DNA from: an uncultured Negativicutes bacterium
GTDB lineage: Bacteria; Bacillota; Negativicutes; Acidaminococcales; Acidaminococcaceae
Assembly: GCA_937926555.1 (NCBI GenBank)
Contig: CALAZX010000028.1
Location: 1 to 13,447 of the forward strand
DNA: 13,447 bases
Direction of reading: 5' to 3'
The position numbers and the translations under genes are program-made. Shown here one piece after another: positions 5,379 through 12,613 of the stretch; position 1 is the stretch's first letter; every line of letters begins with the position of its first letter. The notes below the pieces were generated by a model. It had not been told where the DNA came from. It saw only the letters and a list, made by a program, of their open reading frames with translations, and did not search any database.

Positions 5379-6587
5379 ATGGAAAAATGGCAACGGAATC
5401 TCTTCATCTGCACACTGGCCTGCTTCATCGTCTCGGTGGGCATGAGCCAGATGGCCCCCATGCTGCCCCTCTACATCCATTCCATGGGCGTGGATGATCC
5501 GGCGGAGGTGGCCCGCTGGTCCGGCATCGTCTTCAGCCTGAACTTCGTCAGCCTGGCCATCTTCTCCCCCATCTGGGGCCGGCTCTCCGACCGGTACGGC
5601 CGGAAACCCATGATGCTCCGGGCCACCACCTGGCTGGGCATCATCATGATCGGCATGGGCCTGGCACGGAATGTCTACGACCTCTGCGCGCTGCGGCTGG
5701 CACAGGGCGCCCTCAGCGGCTTCCTGGCTGCCACCACGCCCCTCATCTCCGAGCAGTCCCCGGAGAAGCGGGCGGGCTGGGCGCTGAGCATCTTCTTCAC
5801 CGGCCAGATTGCAGGCTCCCTCATCGGCCCCCTGATTGGCGGCTGGATGGCGGAGACCCTGGGGCTGCGGGCCAACTTCTTCATGATGGCGGCCTTCTGC
5901 TTCCTGGGCGTGGTGGCCCAGCTCTTCATCCATGAGGACCCCCACCGGAAGAAAGGCGCGGCAAGCCTCTCCACCCGGGAGGCCTTCCGCTCCCTGGAGC
6001 ATCCGGCCCGGCTTTTCGGCGTCTTCGTCACCACCTTCGCCGTCTTCTTCTCCCTCATGAGCCTGCAGCCCGTGCTGACGGTATATATCGCCCAGCTGGA
6101 CCCCGGCTCGGACCATCTGGCCCTGGTGTCCGGGGCTGTGTTCTCCAGCGCCGGGTTCGCCAGCCTCCTCTTCGCCTCCCGGCTGGGAAAGCTCTCCGAC
6201 CGGATTGGCGGACGGCAGGTGCTCTTCTACTCCCTGCTGGTGGCGGGGCTGGTTTCCATCCCCCAGGCCTTCGTGCGGCATCCCTGGGAGCTGGGCGGCC
6301 TCCGGTTCATCCACGGCATCGCGGCGGCCGGCATGATGCCCGCCATCAACTACATCATCCGCCAGTCGGTGCCCACCGACATGCTGGGACGGATCTACGG
6401 CTTCAACCAGTCCTTCCAGTTCGTGGGGATGTTCGCCGGCGCCTTCCTGGGCGGCTATATCGCCGCCACCTTCGGCATCCGGGACCTGTTCCTCCTCTCC
6501 GCCCTCCTGCTTTTCCTCAGTGCGGGAGTGTGCCGCCTGGTGGTTCAGAAATCGGGATTTTCCGCCCATCTTTACAGATTTATGTAA
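5379..6587 (+). CDS. MFS transporter, DHA1 drug-efflux type
   Basis: The product has 402 residues with 12 predicted membrane helices in two halves joined by a basic loop near residues 190-210. The loop between helices 2 and 3 carries the MFS signature G67-R-L-S-D71-R-x-G-R-K-P77, and the second half has a weaker copy, G-K-L-S-D-R-I-G-G-R-Q. The helix-5 region I-G-P-L-I-G-G-W resembles antiporter motif C of DHA1 exporters. It is closest in style to MdtG/YttB-like proton-coupled multidrug exporters; the substrate cannot be told. The ATG at 5379 has a weak ribosome site (GTGAG 8 bases before it); an in-frame GTG at 5367 is an alternative with no better site. No intrinsic terminator is seen after the stop, so some read-through into purC is possible. 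Confidence 0.88.
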   Translation: MEKWQRNLFICTLACFIVSVGMSQMAPMLPLYIHSMGVDDPAEVARWSGIVFSLNFVSLAIFSPIWGRLSDRYGRKPMMLRATTWLGIIMIGMGLARNVYDLCALRLAQGALSGFLAATTPLISEQSPEKRAGWALSIFFTGQIAGSLIGPLIGGWMAETLGLRANFFMMAAFCFLGVVAQLFIHEDPHRKKGAASLSTREAFRSLEHPARLFGVFVTTFAVFFSLMSLQPVLTVYIAQLDPGSDHLALVSGAVFSSAGFASLLFASRLGKLSDRIGGRQVLFYSLLVAGLVSIPQAFVRHPWELGGLRFIHGIAAAGMMPAINYIIRQSVPTDMLGRIYGFNQSFQFVGMFAGAFLGGYIAATFGIRDLFLLSALLLFLSAGVCRLVVQKSGFSAHLYRFM

Positions 6588-6654
6588 AGTTTTGTCGAAA
6601 ATCACCCGTAAAACCCTCTTTTTTCATGAAAACAGGTGAATTTCCAAATTCATC

Positions 6655-6684
6655 TTGTAATAAATCTTACAGTTATGCTAGAAT
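6655..6684 (+). promoter_or_regulatory. Promoter of purC
   Basis: TTGTAA (6655-6660) and TAGAAT (6679-6684) are 18 bases apart, and the -10 box is preceded by TGC, an extended -10. The leader of about 70 bases holds a weak CCGTC/GACGG inverted repeat but no purine riboswitch or PurR box that I can recognise. Confidence 0.6.
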
Positions 6685-6759
6685 TTAGTAGTAAATACGA
6701 CCGTCCTTGCATTTCTGGAACTAAGTCTGACGGCCATGAGTGTAGAAAAGGAGAATAAC

Positions 6760-7629
6760 ATGAAACAGTATCAGCCCTTTAAATCCGGTAAAGTACGTGA
6801 AGTTTATGACGCAGGCGACAGCATCATCATGGTTGCCACCGACCGCATCTCCGCTTTTGATCACATCCTGAAAAACCAGATCACCGACAAGGGAGCGGTT
6901 CTCACCAGAATGTCCAAATTCTGGTTCGATTACACCAAAGACATCGTGCCGAACCACATGCTCTCCATCGACGTGAACGACATGCCTGAGTTCTTCCGTC
7001 AGCCCCAGTTCGACGGCAACAGCATGAAATGCAAGAAGCTGGACATGATTCCCCTGGAATGCATCGTCCGCGGCTATATCACCGGCAGCGGCTGGGAAAG
7101 CTACAAAGAGACCGGCAAGATCTGCGGCATCGCACTGCCCGCCGGCCTGAAAGAATCCGAGAAACTGCCTGAACCCATCTTCACCCCCAGCACCAAAGCC
7201 GAGCTGGGCGAGCACGACATGAACGTGGACATGGAAGAAGGCGCCGCCTACATCGAGAAGACCTTCCCCGGCAAGGGCAAGGAATACATCGAGAAGGTGA
7301 AGGAATACACCCTGGCGCTGTACAAGAAATGCGCTGACTACGCACTGTCCCGCGGCATCATCATCGCCGACACCAAGTTCGAGTTCGGTCTGGACGAGAA
7401 CGGCGACATCGTCCTGGGTGACGAGATGCTGACTCCCGACAGCTCCCGCTTCTGGCCTCTGGAAGGCTACGAGGCAGGCAAATCCCAGCCCTCCTACGAC
7501 AAACAGTTCGTACGCGACTGGCTGAAAGCCAACCCCGAAAGCGACTACCTGCTGCCCCAGGATGTCATCGACAAGACCATCGGCAAATACAAAGAAGCTT
7601 ACGAGCTGCTGTCCGGCGAAAAATTCTGA
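6760..7629 (+). CDS. purC: Phosphoribosylaminoimidazole-succinocarboxamide synthase (SAICAR synthetase)
   Basis: The enzyme joins CAIR and aspartate with ATP to make SAICAR, a step of de novo purine synthesis in the cytoplasm. The product has 289 residues, the longer ADE1-like form rather than the roughly 240-residue Bacillus form. Visible family motifs: K-V-R-E-V-Y-D near 11-17 (nucleotide-binding start), T-D-R-I-S-A-F-D at 27-34, P98-L-E-C-I-V-R-G-Y-I-T-G-S-G-W, D194-T-K-F-E-F-G and D211-E-M-L-T-P-D-S-S-R-F-W. The ATG at 6760 follows AAAAGGAG at 7 bases; an in-frame ATG at 6736 lies before that site and is rejected. The gene stands alone, not in a pur operon, with its own promoter and a strong terminator. 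Confidence 0.97.
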   Translation: MKQYQPFKSGKVREVYDAGDSIIMVATDRISAFDHILKNQITDKGAVLTRMSKFWFDYTKDIVPNHMLSIDVNDMPEFFRQPQFDGNSMKCKKLDMIPLECIVRGYITGSGWESYKETGKICGIALPAGLKESEKLPEPIFTPSTKAELGEHDMNVDMEEGAAYIEKTFPGKGKEYIEKVKEYTLALYKKCADYALSRGIIIADTKFEFGLDENGDIVLGDEMLTPDSSRFWPLEGYEAGKSQPSYDKQFVRDWLKANPESDYLLPQDVIDKTIGKYKEAYELLSGEKF

Positions 7630-7707
7630 TCTCCCCCACTTGAGGAAATCCGGAATACCGGCACACAGCCTGAAGCGGTTCAAAACATCATAGAAACAGA
7701 CATAAGA

Positions 7708-7738
7708 CCCCGTTCTCTCCGGAGAGCGGGGTTTTCTT
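7708..7738 (+). terminator. Intrinsic terminator of purC
   Basis: A 10-bp stem (CCCCG then TTCTC, loop TCCG, GAGAG then CGGGG; 7708-7731) is followed by TTTTCTT. It lies about 80 bases after the purC stop codon. Confidence 0.88.
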
Positions 7739-7906
7739 ATGCCCGGATACCAGTATAGCCTGTCTCCCCTATTCCGCGCTTCTACAGGCGGATAGGGGCG
7801 TCCTGGAGAGTCGGGTGCCGCCTCTCCTATCCTCCCCTCTTCTCCTTCGATTCGAAGGTCGGCATCCCGTCCGGAGCGGCTCCCGCGACAGCCGCAAAAA
7901 AGGCGC
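7739..7906. other. Gene-free spacer with two inverted repeats
   Basis: Between the convergent purC and adhesin terminators, no gene is seen. Two inverted repeats stand out: CCCCTAT/ATAGGGG extended by CCGC/GCGG around a 10-base loop (7766-7798, no U-run), and CCTTCGA/TCGAAGG with a one-base centre (7844-7858). Their role is unknown. Confidence 0.4.
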
Positions 7907-7939
7907 AAAAAAAGAGGATGGCGATTTCTCGCCATCCTC
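7907..7939 (-). terminator. Intrinsic terminator of the adhesin gene
   Basis: On the minus strand a perfect 11-bp stem (GAGGATGGCGA, loop GAAA, 7939-7914) is followed by seven U residues (7913-7907). It lies about 60 bases after the adhesin stop. Confidence 0.93.
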
Positions 7940-7997
7940 TCTTGCATACTGTCTTCAACCCTCCGGGAAAGTGCTTCCGTTTGATGAAGAATGCCTC

Positions 7998-10900
7998 TTA
8001 TTTCAGACCCAGTTTCGCCATGATCATGGCCAGTTTGGCCTTGGTCTCGGCATTGTCTTTCTTCAGCTGCTCGTTATCACGTTTCAGAGCCTCGTTATCC
8101 TGCTTCATGGTCTGATTGTCTTTCAGCAGGTACTCATTCTGCTTGGTCAGGGTCGCAACTTCAGTCTGCAGTACATAAACAGAAGTCATGGGGCCCTTTC
8201 TGTAGCGTGCGGGCAGTTTGTCGGTCTCCTTGGTGTTGCCGAACTTGAAGGTCAGGCCGCCGGAGATCATGTTGTGGCTGGCGCCCAGGGAGGTGCCTAC
8301 GTGCCACATCAGATCCTCATTGGAGTAGTGTACGATGCCCAGGGCTACCGCCATGTTGCCGCGGTAATCTCCTACCCCCGCCATCATCTGGGTCTTGCGC
8401 ATCGGATCGTATCCCATAGGTTTCAGGCCTGCCAGTGCAGCGCTTGCCGCACCTACATCCTGCACCTCGTTGGATACGCGGTTCACAGCGTTGCCCAGAT
8501 TGTCCACCCGGTCGCTGACCTCTTTCACCTGACCGTAGTTGGCCGCATCGCCGGCTTCGGTGCCTGCTGCGATGTTGGTGATCTTCATGCCGCCTGCGTC
8601 GATGCCGGTGTCTTTATTGATGCTCACGCCGCCTACCTGCACCTTGTCAAAGGATACGTCTTTGGCGGTGGATACCTTCACGCTTCCGTCCTGACCCGCG
8701 GTGATTTCGATGTTGCTGCCGTTGGCGAAGTTCAGCTTGTTGTCGGAAGGTTTCACGTTCTTGGCGTCAACGCCGTTCACCTGTGCGATCCAGCCGGCTT
8801 CCACTTTGGTGTCCACGTCGGACAGCTGTCCTTCGGTGGCTGCGGTGCCGCGGTCGCTGGTGGTGCCGTTCCAGGTGGTGTTCTTCAGTCCGTTGATCTT
8901 GCCGTTCACGCCGTCGATAGCCACGCCGCCTGCGGTAATCTTGCCCTCGGTGCCCTTGATGGAAACCTGCTTTTCAGCGTCTTTGCCCAGGGTCAGGTCA
9001 TCCTTCAGGGATACTTTGTAGTCTTTGATGTCGCCGGTGGTGTCCAGCTTCACATCCACATTGTTGTCGCCTGCGGAAACTTTGGAGGATGCCTCTTTGA
9101 TGGCGTCATCCATCTGTTTCTTGTTCACTGCGTCGCCGTCCTCAACCGCATTGGCCACGCCGGTGATCCGGCCGCTGCCGTCCTTGTTGATGGTCACGCC
9201 GCCGAAGTCCGGACGGTCGGTCATCTGGATTTCCAGCTTGCCGTCTTTCACGACGGTGGTCAGGTTGTCCACGGAGTAGTTGGCGCCGGCTTTCGCCTCG
9301 CCTGCCACTACGGAGATGGTGTTGTTCAGGCCGGTCTCGATCTTGTTGCCCTTGGTGTCGGCCAGACCGAATTTGGCGTTGTCGATGGCGTTCTTGGCTG
9401 CTTCCGCAGTCTCTTTCACATCGAACAGCTGGCCTGCGTTCACGGCGTCCTTGGAGCCTGCGGCGATGTTGCCGTCACCCACGTTGGAAATCACCTTGCC
9501 GCCTGCGTCGATGCCGTCCTTGGTGATGCTGGGACCGCCCTCGCCGAAGCTGATCTTGTTGGTGGTGATGCCGTCGTTGGTGATGGTGGTGTTACCGCCG
9601 ATGGTGGCCTTGTCGGAAGTCACGTTGTTGGTGTTGATTCCGTCCTTGTTCACGGTGGTGTTGCCGCCGATAGTAGCTTTATCGGAAGTGATGCCGTCTT
9701 TCTCAATCTTGGTGGTGCCGATGGTGAAGCCGTCCTTATCCATCTTGGCGCCATTGGGGCCGCCTACGGATACGGAGTCTTTGTCCATCTTGGAACCGTT
9801 CTCGCCGCCTACGGACATGGAGTCTTTATCCATCTTGGAGCCGTTGGGACCGCCTACGGACATGGAGTCCTTGTCCATCTTGGAGCCGTTGGGGCCACCT
9901 ACGGATACGGAATCCTTGTCCATCTTGGAGCCGTCAGGTCCGCCTACGGATACGGAATCCTTGTCCATCTTGGAGCCGTCGGGTCCGCCTACGGATACAG
10001 CATCCTTGCCTACTTTAGAGCCGTTCTCGCCGCCTACGGCCAGACCGTCTTTGTTGATCTGAGTATCGTCAGCGGCGGTGCCCACTTTGATACCGTTCTC
10101 GTCCATGGTGGTGGCGTTGGGTGTGCCTTCAGCGATGGTGGTCTTGTCGAACTTCAGGTCCGCTTTGGCGCCGATTACCAGCTCGCCGCCATCGCCCTGA
10201 GTCAGTTCGATGTTGTTGCCGGCCTTGAATACCAGGTCATTGGCGTCAGGTTTCACGTTCTTCAGCAGGGTCGCGCCGGTGCCGTTGTCCAGCTTGGCGT
10301 TCCAGCCTGCGTCCACTTTGGTCTGCACGTTGTACAGCTGGCCTGCGTTCACGGCGTCCTTGGAGCCTGCGGCGATGTTGCCGTCACCCACGTTGGTGAT
10401 CACTTTGCCACCGGCGTCGATACCAGCATTGGTGATGCTGGGACCGCCTGCGCCGAAGCTGATCTTGCTGGCGGTGATGTTCTCGAACTCAGGGGATTTG
10501 TTCATCATCAGTTTGATGGTGGTCTCGCCGGCATCGCCCGCAGCCACGACGGCTTTCAGGTTCTTGCCGGTGAAGTCGCCGTCAGTCACGGCGTCGCCGG
10601 TGGCGACGGTATTGTTCTTGCCGAACCGGTTGGTGGCGCTGCCGCCGTAGGAATCGGTGAACACAACGCCCTTATTGATCTCCTCGATCACGCGGTGCAG
10701 CTGACTGCCGTTGACTGCATCGGTGGAGACCGTGCTGATCTGGCCTGCAGCCACACCGGTCAGGATACGGCTCTTGGTGTCGCCGATAGATGCCACACCC
10801 ATCACGGAGATATTTTTGCCGCCTGTGAAAGTGCGATCCTCGCCATTGATGTTGTAAGACTCGGTGTACTTTATCGTGTCCGGTGTTTTAGACATGGCAC

Positions 10901-11933
10901 CGATAGCCACATCGCCCGTATTCTTCGCCTCAGCCTTGTAGCCGATGGCGGTGCCCTGATAGTCCTTGGCTACCGCGCCTCCGCCGATGGCCACGGCCCG
11001 CCTTGCCCCGGTAGTGGCTTTGTTTTTATCAATGCCGCCGGCCACCGCGTCATTGCCGATCGCAATGGATTCCTTGGAGAAAGCCGTGGCGCCGTTATTG
11101 ATGGCCAGGCTGTCCTGTTCCAGCGCATGGGCGTTGTACCCGATGGCAGTACCCTGGGATCCCCTGGATACCGCACCGCTGCCGATGGCAATTCCCTGCA
11201 CTTCCTGTGCTATTGCGCCGCTGCCGATTGCAATAGCCTCCAGAGCCCCGGGAGTGGGAGTGTCTTTACCCGCACCGCCTGCTACCGAGTCTTTACCGAT
11301 AGCGATGGATTCCTTGGAGAAAGCCGTGGCGCCGTTATTGATGGCCAGACTGTCCAGTTCCAGCGCATGGGCGTTGTAGCCCAGAGCGGTGCTCTGTTTC
11401 GCGGCGGCCACAGCGTTGGCGCCTACCGCTGTGGAGAACCGTTCTTCATCGGATTTCACCACAGAGTTGATATCCGTGGATCCCGCCAGGCTCCTTTCAC
11501 CGATTGCGACAGATCCTTTTCCGTATGCCAGTGACAGATCGCTCATCGCGATGGAGTTCCTGCCGTCCGCGGTGGCTCTGAATCCTCCCGCAAAACTGCC
11601 TATCCCTGTCGCGGTACTGGCGGCCCCGACACTGGTGGCAACCGTGTTGGCCAATGCCTCAGGCCCTATCACAGTGGCCCCCGTACCTTTAGCGATGGTG
11701 GACCTGTAATGCTTCCCCTCATATTCATTTACAAAACCTTTGCCATCTTTAGACAGAGCCTTGCCCAGGTCGAATCCTTTAAACGATCCGAAGTCCGTCC
11801 CCAGAAGCGTTTTCCCCTCCGCATTCATAAAATCATCCGTACCTATCGCAATGGAGCCATAGCCCAGCGCACCCACATTGTTGCCAAGCGCCACCGCCTG
11901 GTCGGTCACGCTGATGTCCGTACCGAAAGCCAC
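7998..11933 (-). CDS. YadA-type trimeric autotransporter adhesin, passenger and anchor
   Basis: This 1311-residue frame (counted from the GTG at 11933; open back to 12032) is the surface part and anchor of a type Vc secretion protein. Residues about 1-400 are a YadA-like head of S-I-A-I-G / T-A-I-G-Y repeats, ending in the neck D-A-V-N-G-S-Q-L. The stalk (about 400-1135) has further necks (twice K-D-A-V-N-A-G-Q-L, then A-V-N-K-K-Q-M, A-A-T-E-G-Q-L and A-A-N-Y-G-Q-V) and seven 15-residue repeats at 631-735. The YadA anchor at about 1140-1232 (L-K-P-M-G-Y-D-P; A-G-V-G-D-Y-R-G-N; final strand G-G-L-T-F-K-F-G) builds the trimeric 12-strand barrel. Residues 1233-1311 are an unusual tail with a coiled coil rich in K-x-D-N-x-x-L. 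The GTG start has no ribosome site or signal peptide: the signal lies in another frame upstream (11906-12178), so the gene is frameshifted here or the sequence has a one-base error. Confidence 0.92.
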   Translation of the reverse strand: MAFGTDISVTDQAVALGNNVGALGYGSIAIGTDDFMNAEGKTLLGTDFGSFKGFDLGKALSKDGKGFVNEYEGKHYRSTIAKGTGATVIGPEALANTVATSVGAASTATGIGSFAGGFRATADGRNSIAMSDLSLAYGKGSVAIGERSLAGSTDINSVVKSDEERFSTAVGANAVAAAKQSTALGYNAHALELDSLAINNGATAFSKESIAIGKDSVAGGAGKDTPTPGALEAIAIGSGAIAQEVQGIAIGSGAVSRGSQGTAIGYNAHALEQDSLAINNGATAFSKESIAIGNDAVAGGIDKNKATTGARRAVAIGGGAVAKDYQGTAIGYKAEAKNTGDVAIGAMSKTPDTIKYTESYNINGEDRTFTGGKNISVMGVASIGDTKSRILTGVAAGQISTVSTDAVNGSQLHRVIEEINKGVVFTDSYGGSATNRFGKNNTVATGDAVTDGDFTGKNLKAVVAAGDAGETTIKLMMNKSPEFENITASKISFGAGGPSITNAGIDAGGKVITNVGDGNIAAGSKDAVNAGQLYNVQTKVDAGWNAKLDNGTGATLLKNVKPDANDLVFKAGNNIELTQGDGGELVIGAKADLKFDKTTIAEGTPNATTMDENGIKVGTAADDTQINKDGLAVGGENGSKVGKDAVSVGGPDGSKMDKDSVSVGGPDGSKMDKDSVSVGGPNGSKMDKDSMSVGGPNGSKMDKDSMSVGGENGSKMDKDSVSVGGPNGAKMDKDGFTIGTTKIEKDGITSDKATIGGNTTVNKDGINTNNVTSDKATIGGNTTITNDGITTNKISFGEGGPSITKDGIDAGGKVISNVGDGNIAAGSKDAVNAGQLFDVKETAEAAKNAIDNAKFGLADTKGNKIETGLNNTISVVAGEAKAGANYSVDNLTTVVKDGKLEIQMTDRPDFGGVTINKDGSGRITGVANAVEDGDAVNKKQMDDAIKEASSKVSAGDNNVDVKLDTTGDIKDYKVSLKDDLTLGKDAEKQVSIKGTEGKITAGGVAIDGVNGKINGLKNTTWNGTTSDRGTAATEGQLSDVDTKVEAGWIAQVNGVDAKNVKPSDNKLNFANGSNIEITAGQDGSVKVSTAKDVSFDKVQVGGVSINKDTGIDAGGMKITNIAAGTEAGDAANYGQVKEVSDRVDNLGNAVNRVSNEVQDVGAASAALAGLKPMGYDPMRKTQMMAGVGDYRGNMAVALGIVHYSNEDLMWHVGTSLGASHNMISGGLTFKFGNTKETDKLPARYRKGPMTSVYVLQTEVATLTKQNEYLLKDNQTMKQDNEALKRDNEQLKKDNAETKAKLAMIMAKLGLK
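8001..8237 (-). other. Coiled-coil tail after the adhesin membrane anchor
   Basis: The 79 codons after the last anchor strand (F-K-F-G) encode R-Y-R-K-G-P, then a heptad-like helix with repeated D-N-x-x-L units and Lys/Glu flanks, ending in M-A-K-L-G-L-K. In classical YadA the chain ends with the barrel's last strand. With the C-terminus on the inner side, this helix should project into the periplasm as a trimer. Confidence 0.75.
9729..10043 (-). repeat. Seven tandem 45-bp repeats in the adhesin stalk
   Basis: Seven in-frame 45-base units encode the 15-residue motif [VM]-S-V-G-G-[PE]-[DN]-G-[SA]-K-M-D-K-D-[SG] (residues 631-735). The first unit in the protein is the most diverged (L-A-V…K-V-G-K-D-A), and the last ends in D-G and leads into the next stalk section. 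The middle units are nearly identical at DNA level, so copy number may change by slippage and lengthen or shorten the stalk. Confidence 0.95.
11055..11388 (-). repeat. Direct repeat of about 95 bp in the adhesin head, period 240 bp
   Basis: The stretches around 11055-11148 and 11295-11388 are nearly identical and encode Y-N-A-H-A-L-E-x-D-S-L-A-I-N-N-G-A-T-A-F-S-K-E-S-I-A-I-G twice, 80 residues apart. This points to a duplicated head module of 240 bp, which could be lost or multiplied by recombination. Confidence 0.85.
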
Positions 11934-12178
11934 CGGTTGATAAGAGGCCCCTCCGGACGCCGTGTAGGTGATTTCCGAACCGTAAGGACAGCCTGTTGTT
12001 GAACCTCTCCAATCTTGCCTAAATCTATCCGGTCAGCAAGCCCTGTTCGATTAGGCTTGCTATCGTATGCCGCATACACCGTATTTCCGATCGGCATGGT
12101 GCCTGTAAAAAAGACGGTGCCCAGCACCAATGATGCCACCACTTTTTTTGCCAAACTTCTTTTCTCATACTTGCTCAT
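11906..12178 (-). CDS. Adhesin N-terminus: signal peptide in a different frame from the passenger
   Basis: This 90-codon frame opens with M-S-K-Y-E-K-R-S-L-A-K-K, a hydrophobic core and a likely cleavage at V-Y-A/A-Y-D (after A36). That is a Sec signal with the basic start usual for autotransporters. The true start is the ATG at 12178, 9 bases after AAGGGA; the ATG at 12187 touches the ribosome site. After residue about 60 (I-G-E-V-Q-Q-Q) the frame turns into non-adhesin sequence and stops at 11906, while the passenger frame, shifted by -1, reads T-T-G-C-P-Y-G-S-E-I-T-Y-T-A-S-G-G-A-S-Y-Q-P-V-A-F-G. The frames overlap only in 11906-12032. One base lost (or two gained) there explains the split. 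Read together, 7998-12178 would be one adhesin of about 1370 residues. Confidence 0.8.
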   Translation of the reverse strand: MSKYEKRSLAKKVVASLVLGTVFFTGTMPIGNTVYAAYDSKPNRTGLADRIDLGKIGEVQQQAVLTVRKSPTRRPEGPLINRWLSVRTSA

Positions 12179-12269
12179 TATATCCATTCCCTTCTTTCAC
12201 CTTTATTCTTTGAATCATTCACTAATCTCTTTCATAAGAATTCAAGATCCATTGACAGACACACGAAAA

Positions 12270-12332
12270 AATCCCTTGCAGAAATAAATGAAGGCTTCTT
12301 CTTTCCTTCTTGGTTTACAAAGCCTAGGGATT
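12270..12332 (-). promoter_or_regulatory. Attenuator-like leader of the adhesin gene
   Basis: The transcript from the promoter at 12339-12367 should begin near 12332. Its first bases, AATCCCT then AGGCTT, pair with AGGGATT (12276-12270) and AAGCCT (12297-12292) further on. The outer stem is followed at once by a U-run (12270-12265), so the first 70 bases can form a leaky terminator about 90 bases before the ATG. The strand between the stems is purine-rich and could bind a regulator. Confidence 0.45.
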
Positions 12333-12338
12333 TGATAC

Positions 12339-12367
12339 ATTATATAATAAAATTCCCCAAATCTCAA
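12339..12367 (-). promoter_or_regulatory. Promoter of the adhesin gene
   Basis: On the minus strand TTGAGA (12367-12362) and a perfect TATAAT (12344-12339) are exactly 17 bases apart in AT-rich DNA. The leader to the ATG at 12178 is about 155 bases. Between this promoter and the tehA terminator (12368-12535) nothing else was recognised. Confidence 0.75.
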
Positions 12368-12535
12368 GAATTTTATTTACTGACAAAAAGAATCTTTTTT
12401 CAATTTCAGAAAACAGCATTCTTTTTTTCCGAAAATTCCGATGCGGGATTTTATCCGGACGCTTTCACGTCAGTTTGCGTTCAGGGTTTCGCTTGCTGCT
12501 TTCAGCCCATGTCTATATTTCTTTTCCCTGCATCT

Positions 12536-12580
12536 AATAAAAACGGGGCCTCCACAATCCGGGATTGTGCGAAGGCCCCG
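12536..12580 (-). terminator. Intrinsic terminator of the tehA-type gene
   Basis: On the minus strand CGGGGCCT pairs with AGGCCCCG (12580-12544), with a second stem CACAATC/GATTGTG on top, followed by TTTTTATTA. It lies about 30 bases after the stop codon at 12614. Confidence 0.93.
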
Positions 12581-12613
12581 TCCGGTATCTGTCAAGAATG
12601 ACCGTCAGTCCTG

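Noticed and set aside
5105..5461. Minus-strand open frame of 118 codons upstream of the symporter
   Set aside because: It overlaps the MFS start, both divergent promoters and the structured leader, and has no recognisable domain or ribosome site.
5340..6605. Minus-strand open frame of 421 codons opposite the MFS gene
   Set aside because: Gly/Glu/His-rich shadow; the plus strand has 12 helices and the MFS signature.
6685..6759. Purine riboswitch or PurR box before purC
   Set aside because: The leader is too short and lacks the conserved purine aptamer bases and any PurR-box-like motif.
9729..10043. Regular 45-bp repeats as a CRISPR array
   Set aside because: The units are contiguous with no spacers and keep the adhesin reading frame.
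7815..11534. Very long plus-strand open frame (1239 codons) opposite the adhesin
   Set aside because: It is a shadow of the repetitive, GC-biased adhesin gene: its low-complexity Gly/Val/His repeats mirror the adhesin repeats, and the true frame has clear YadA motifs, terminator and promoter.
11906..12032. Programmed -1 frameshift joining the adhesin parts
   Set aside because: The direction fits -1, but no X-XXY-YYZ slippery heptamer in the zero frame was found, so a one-base loss or sequence error is simpler.
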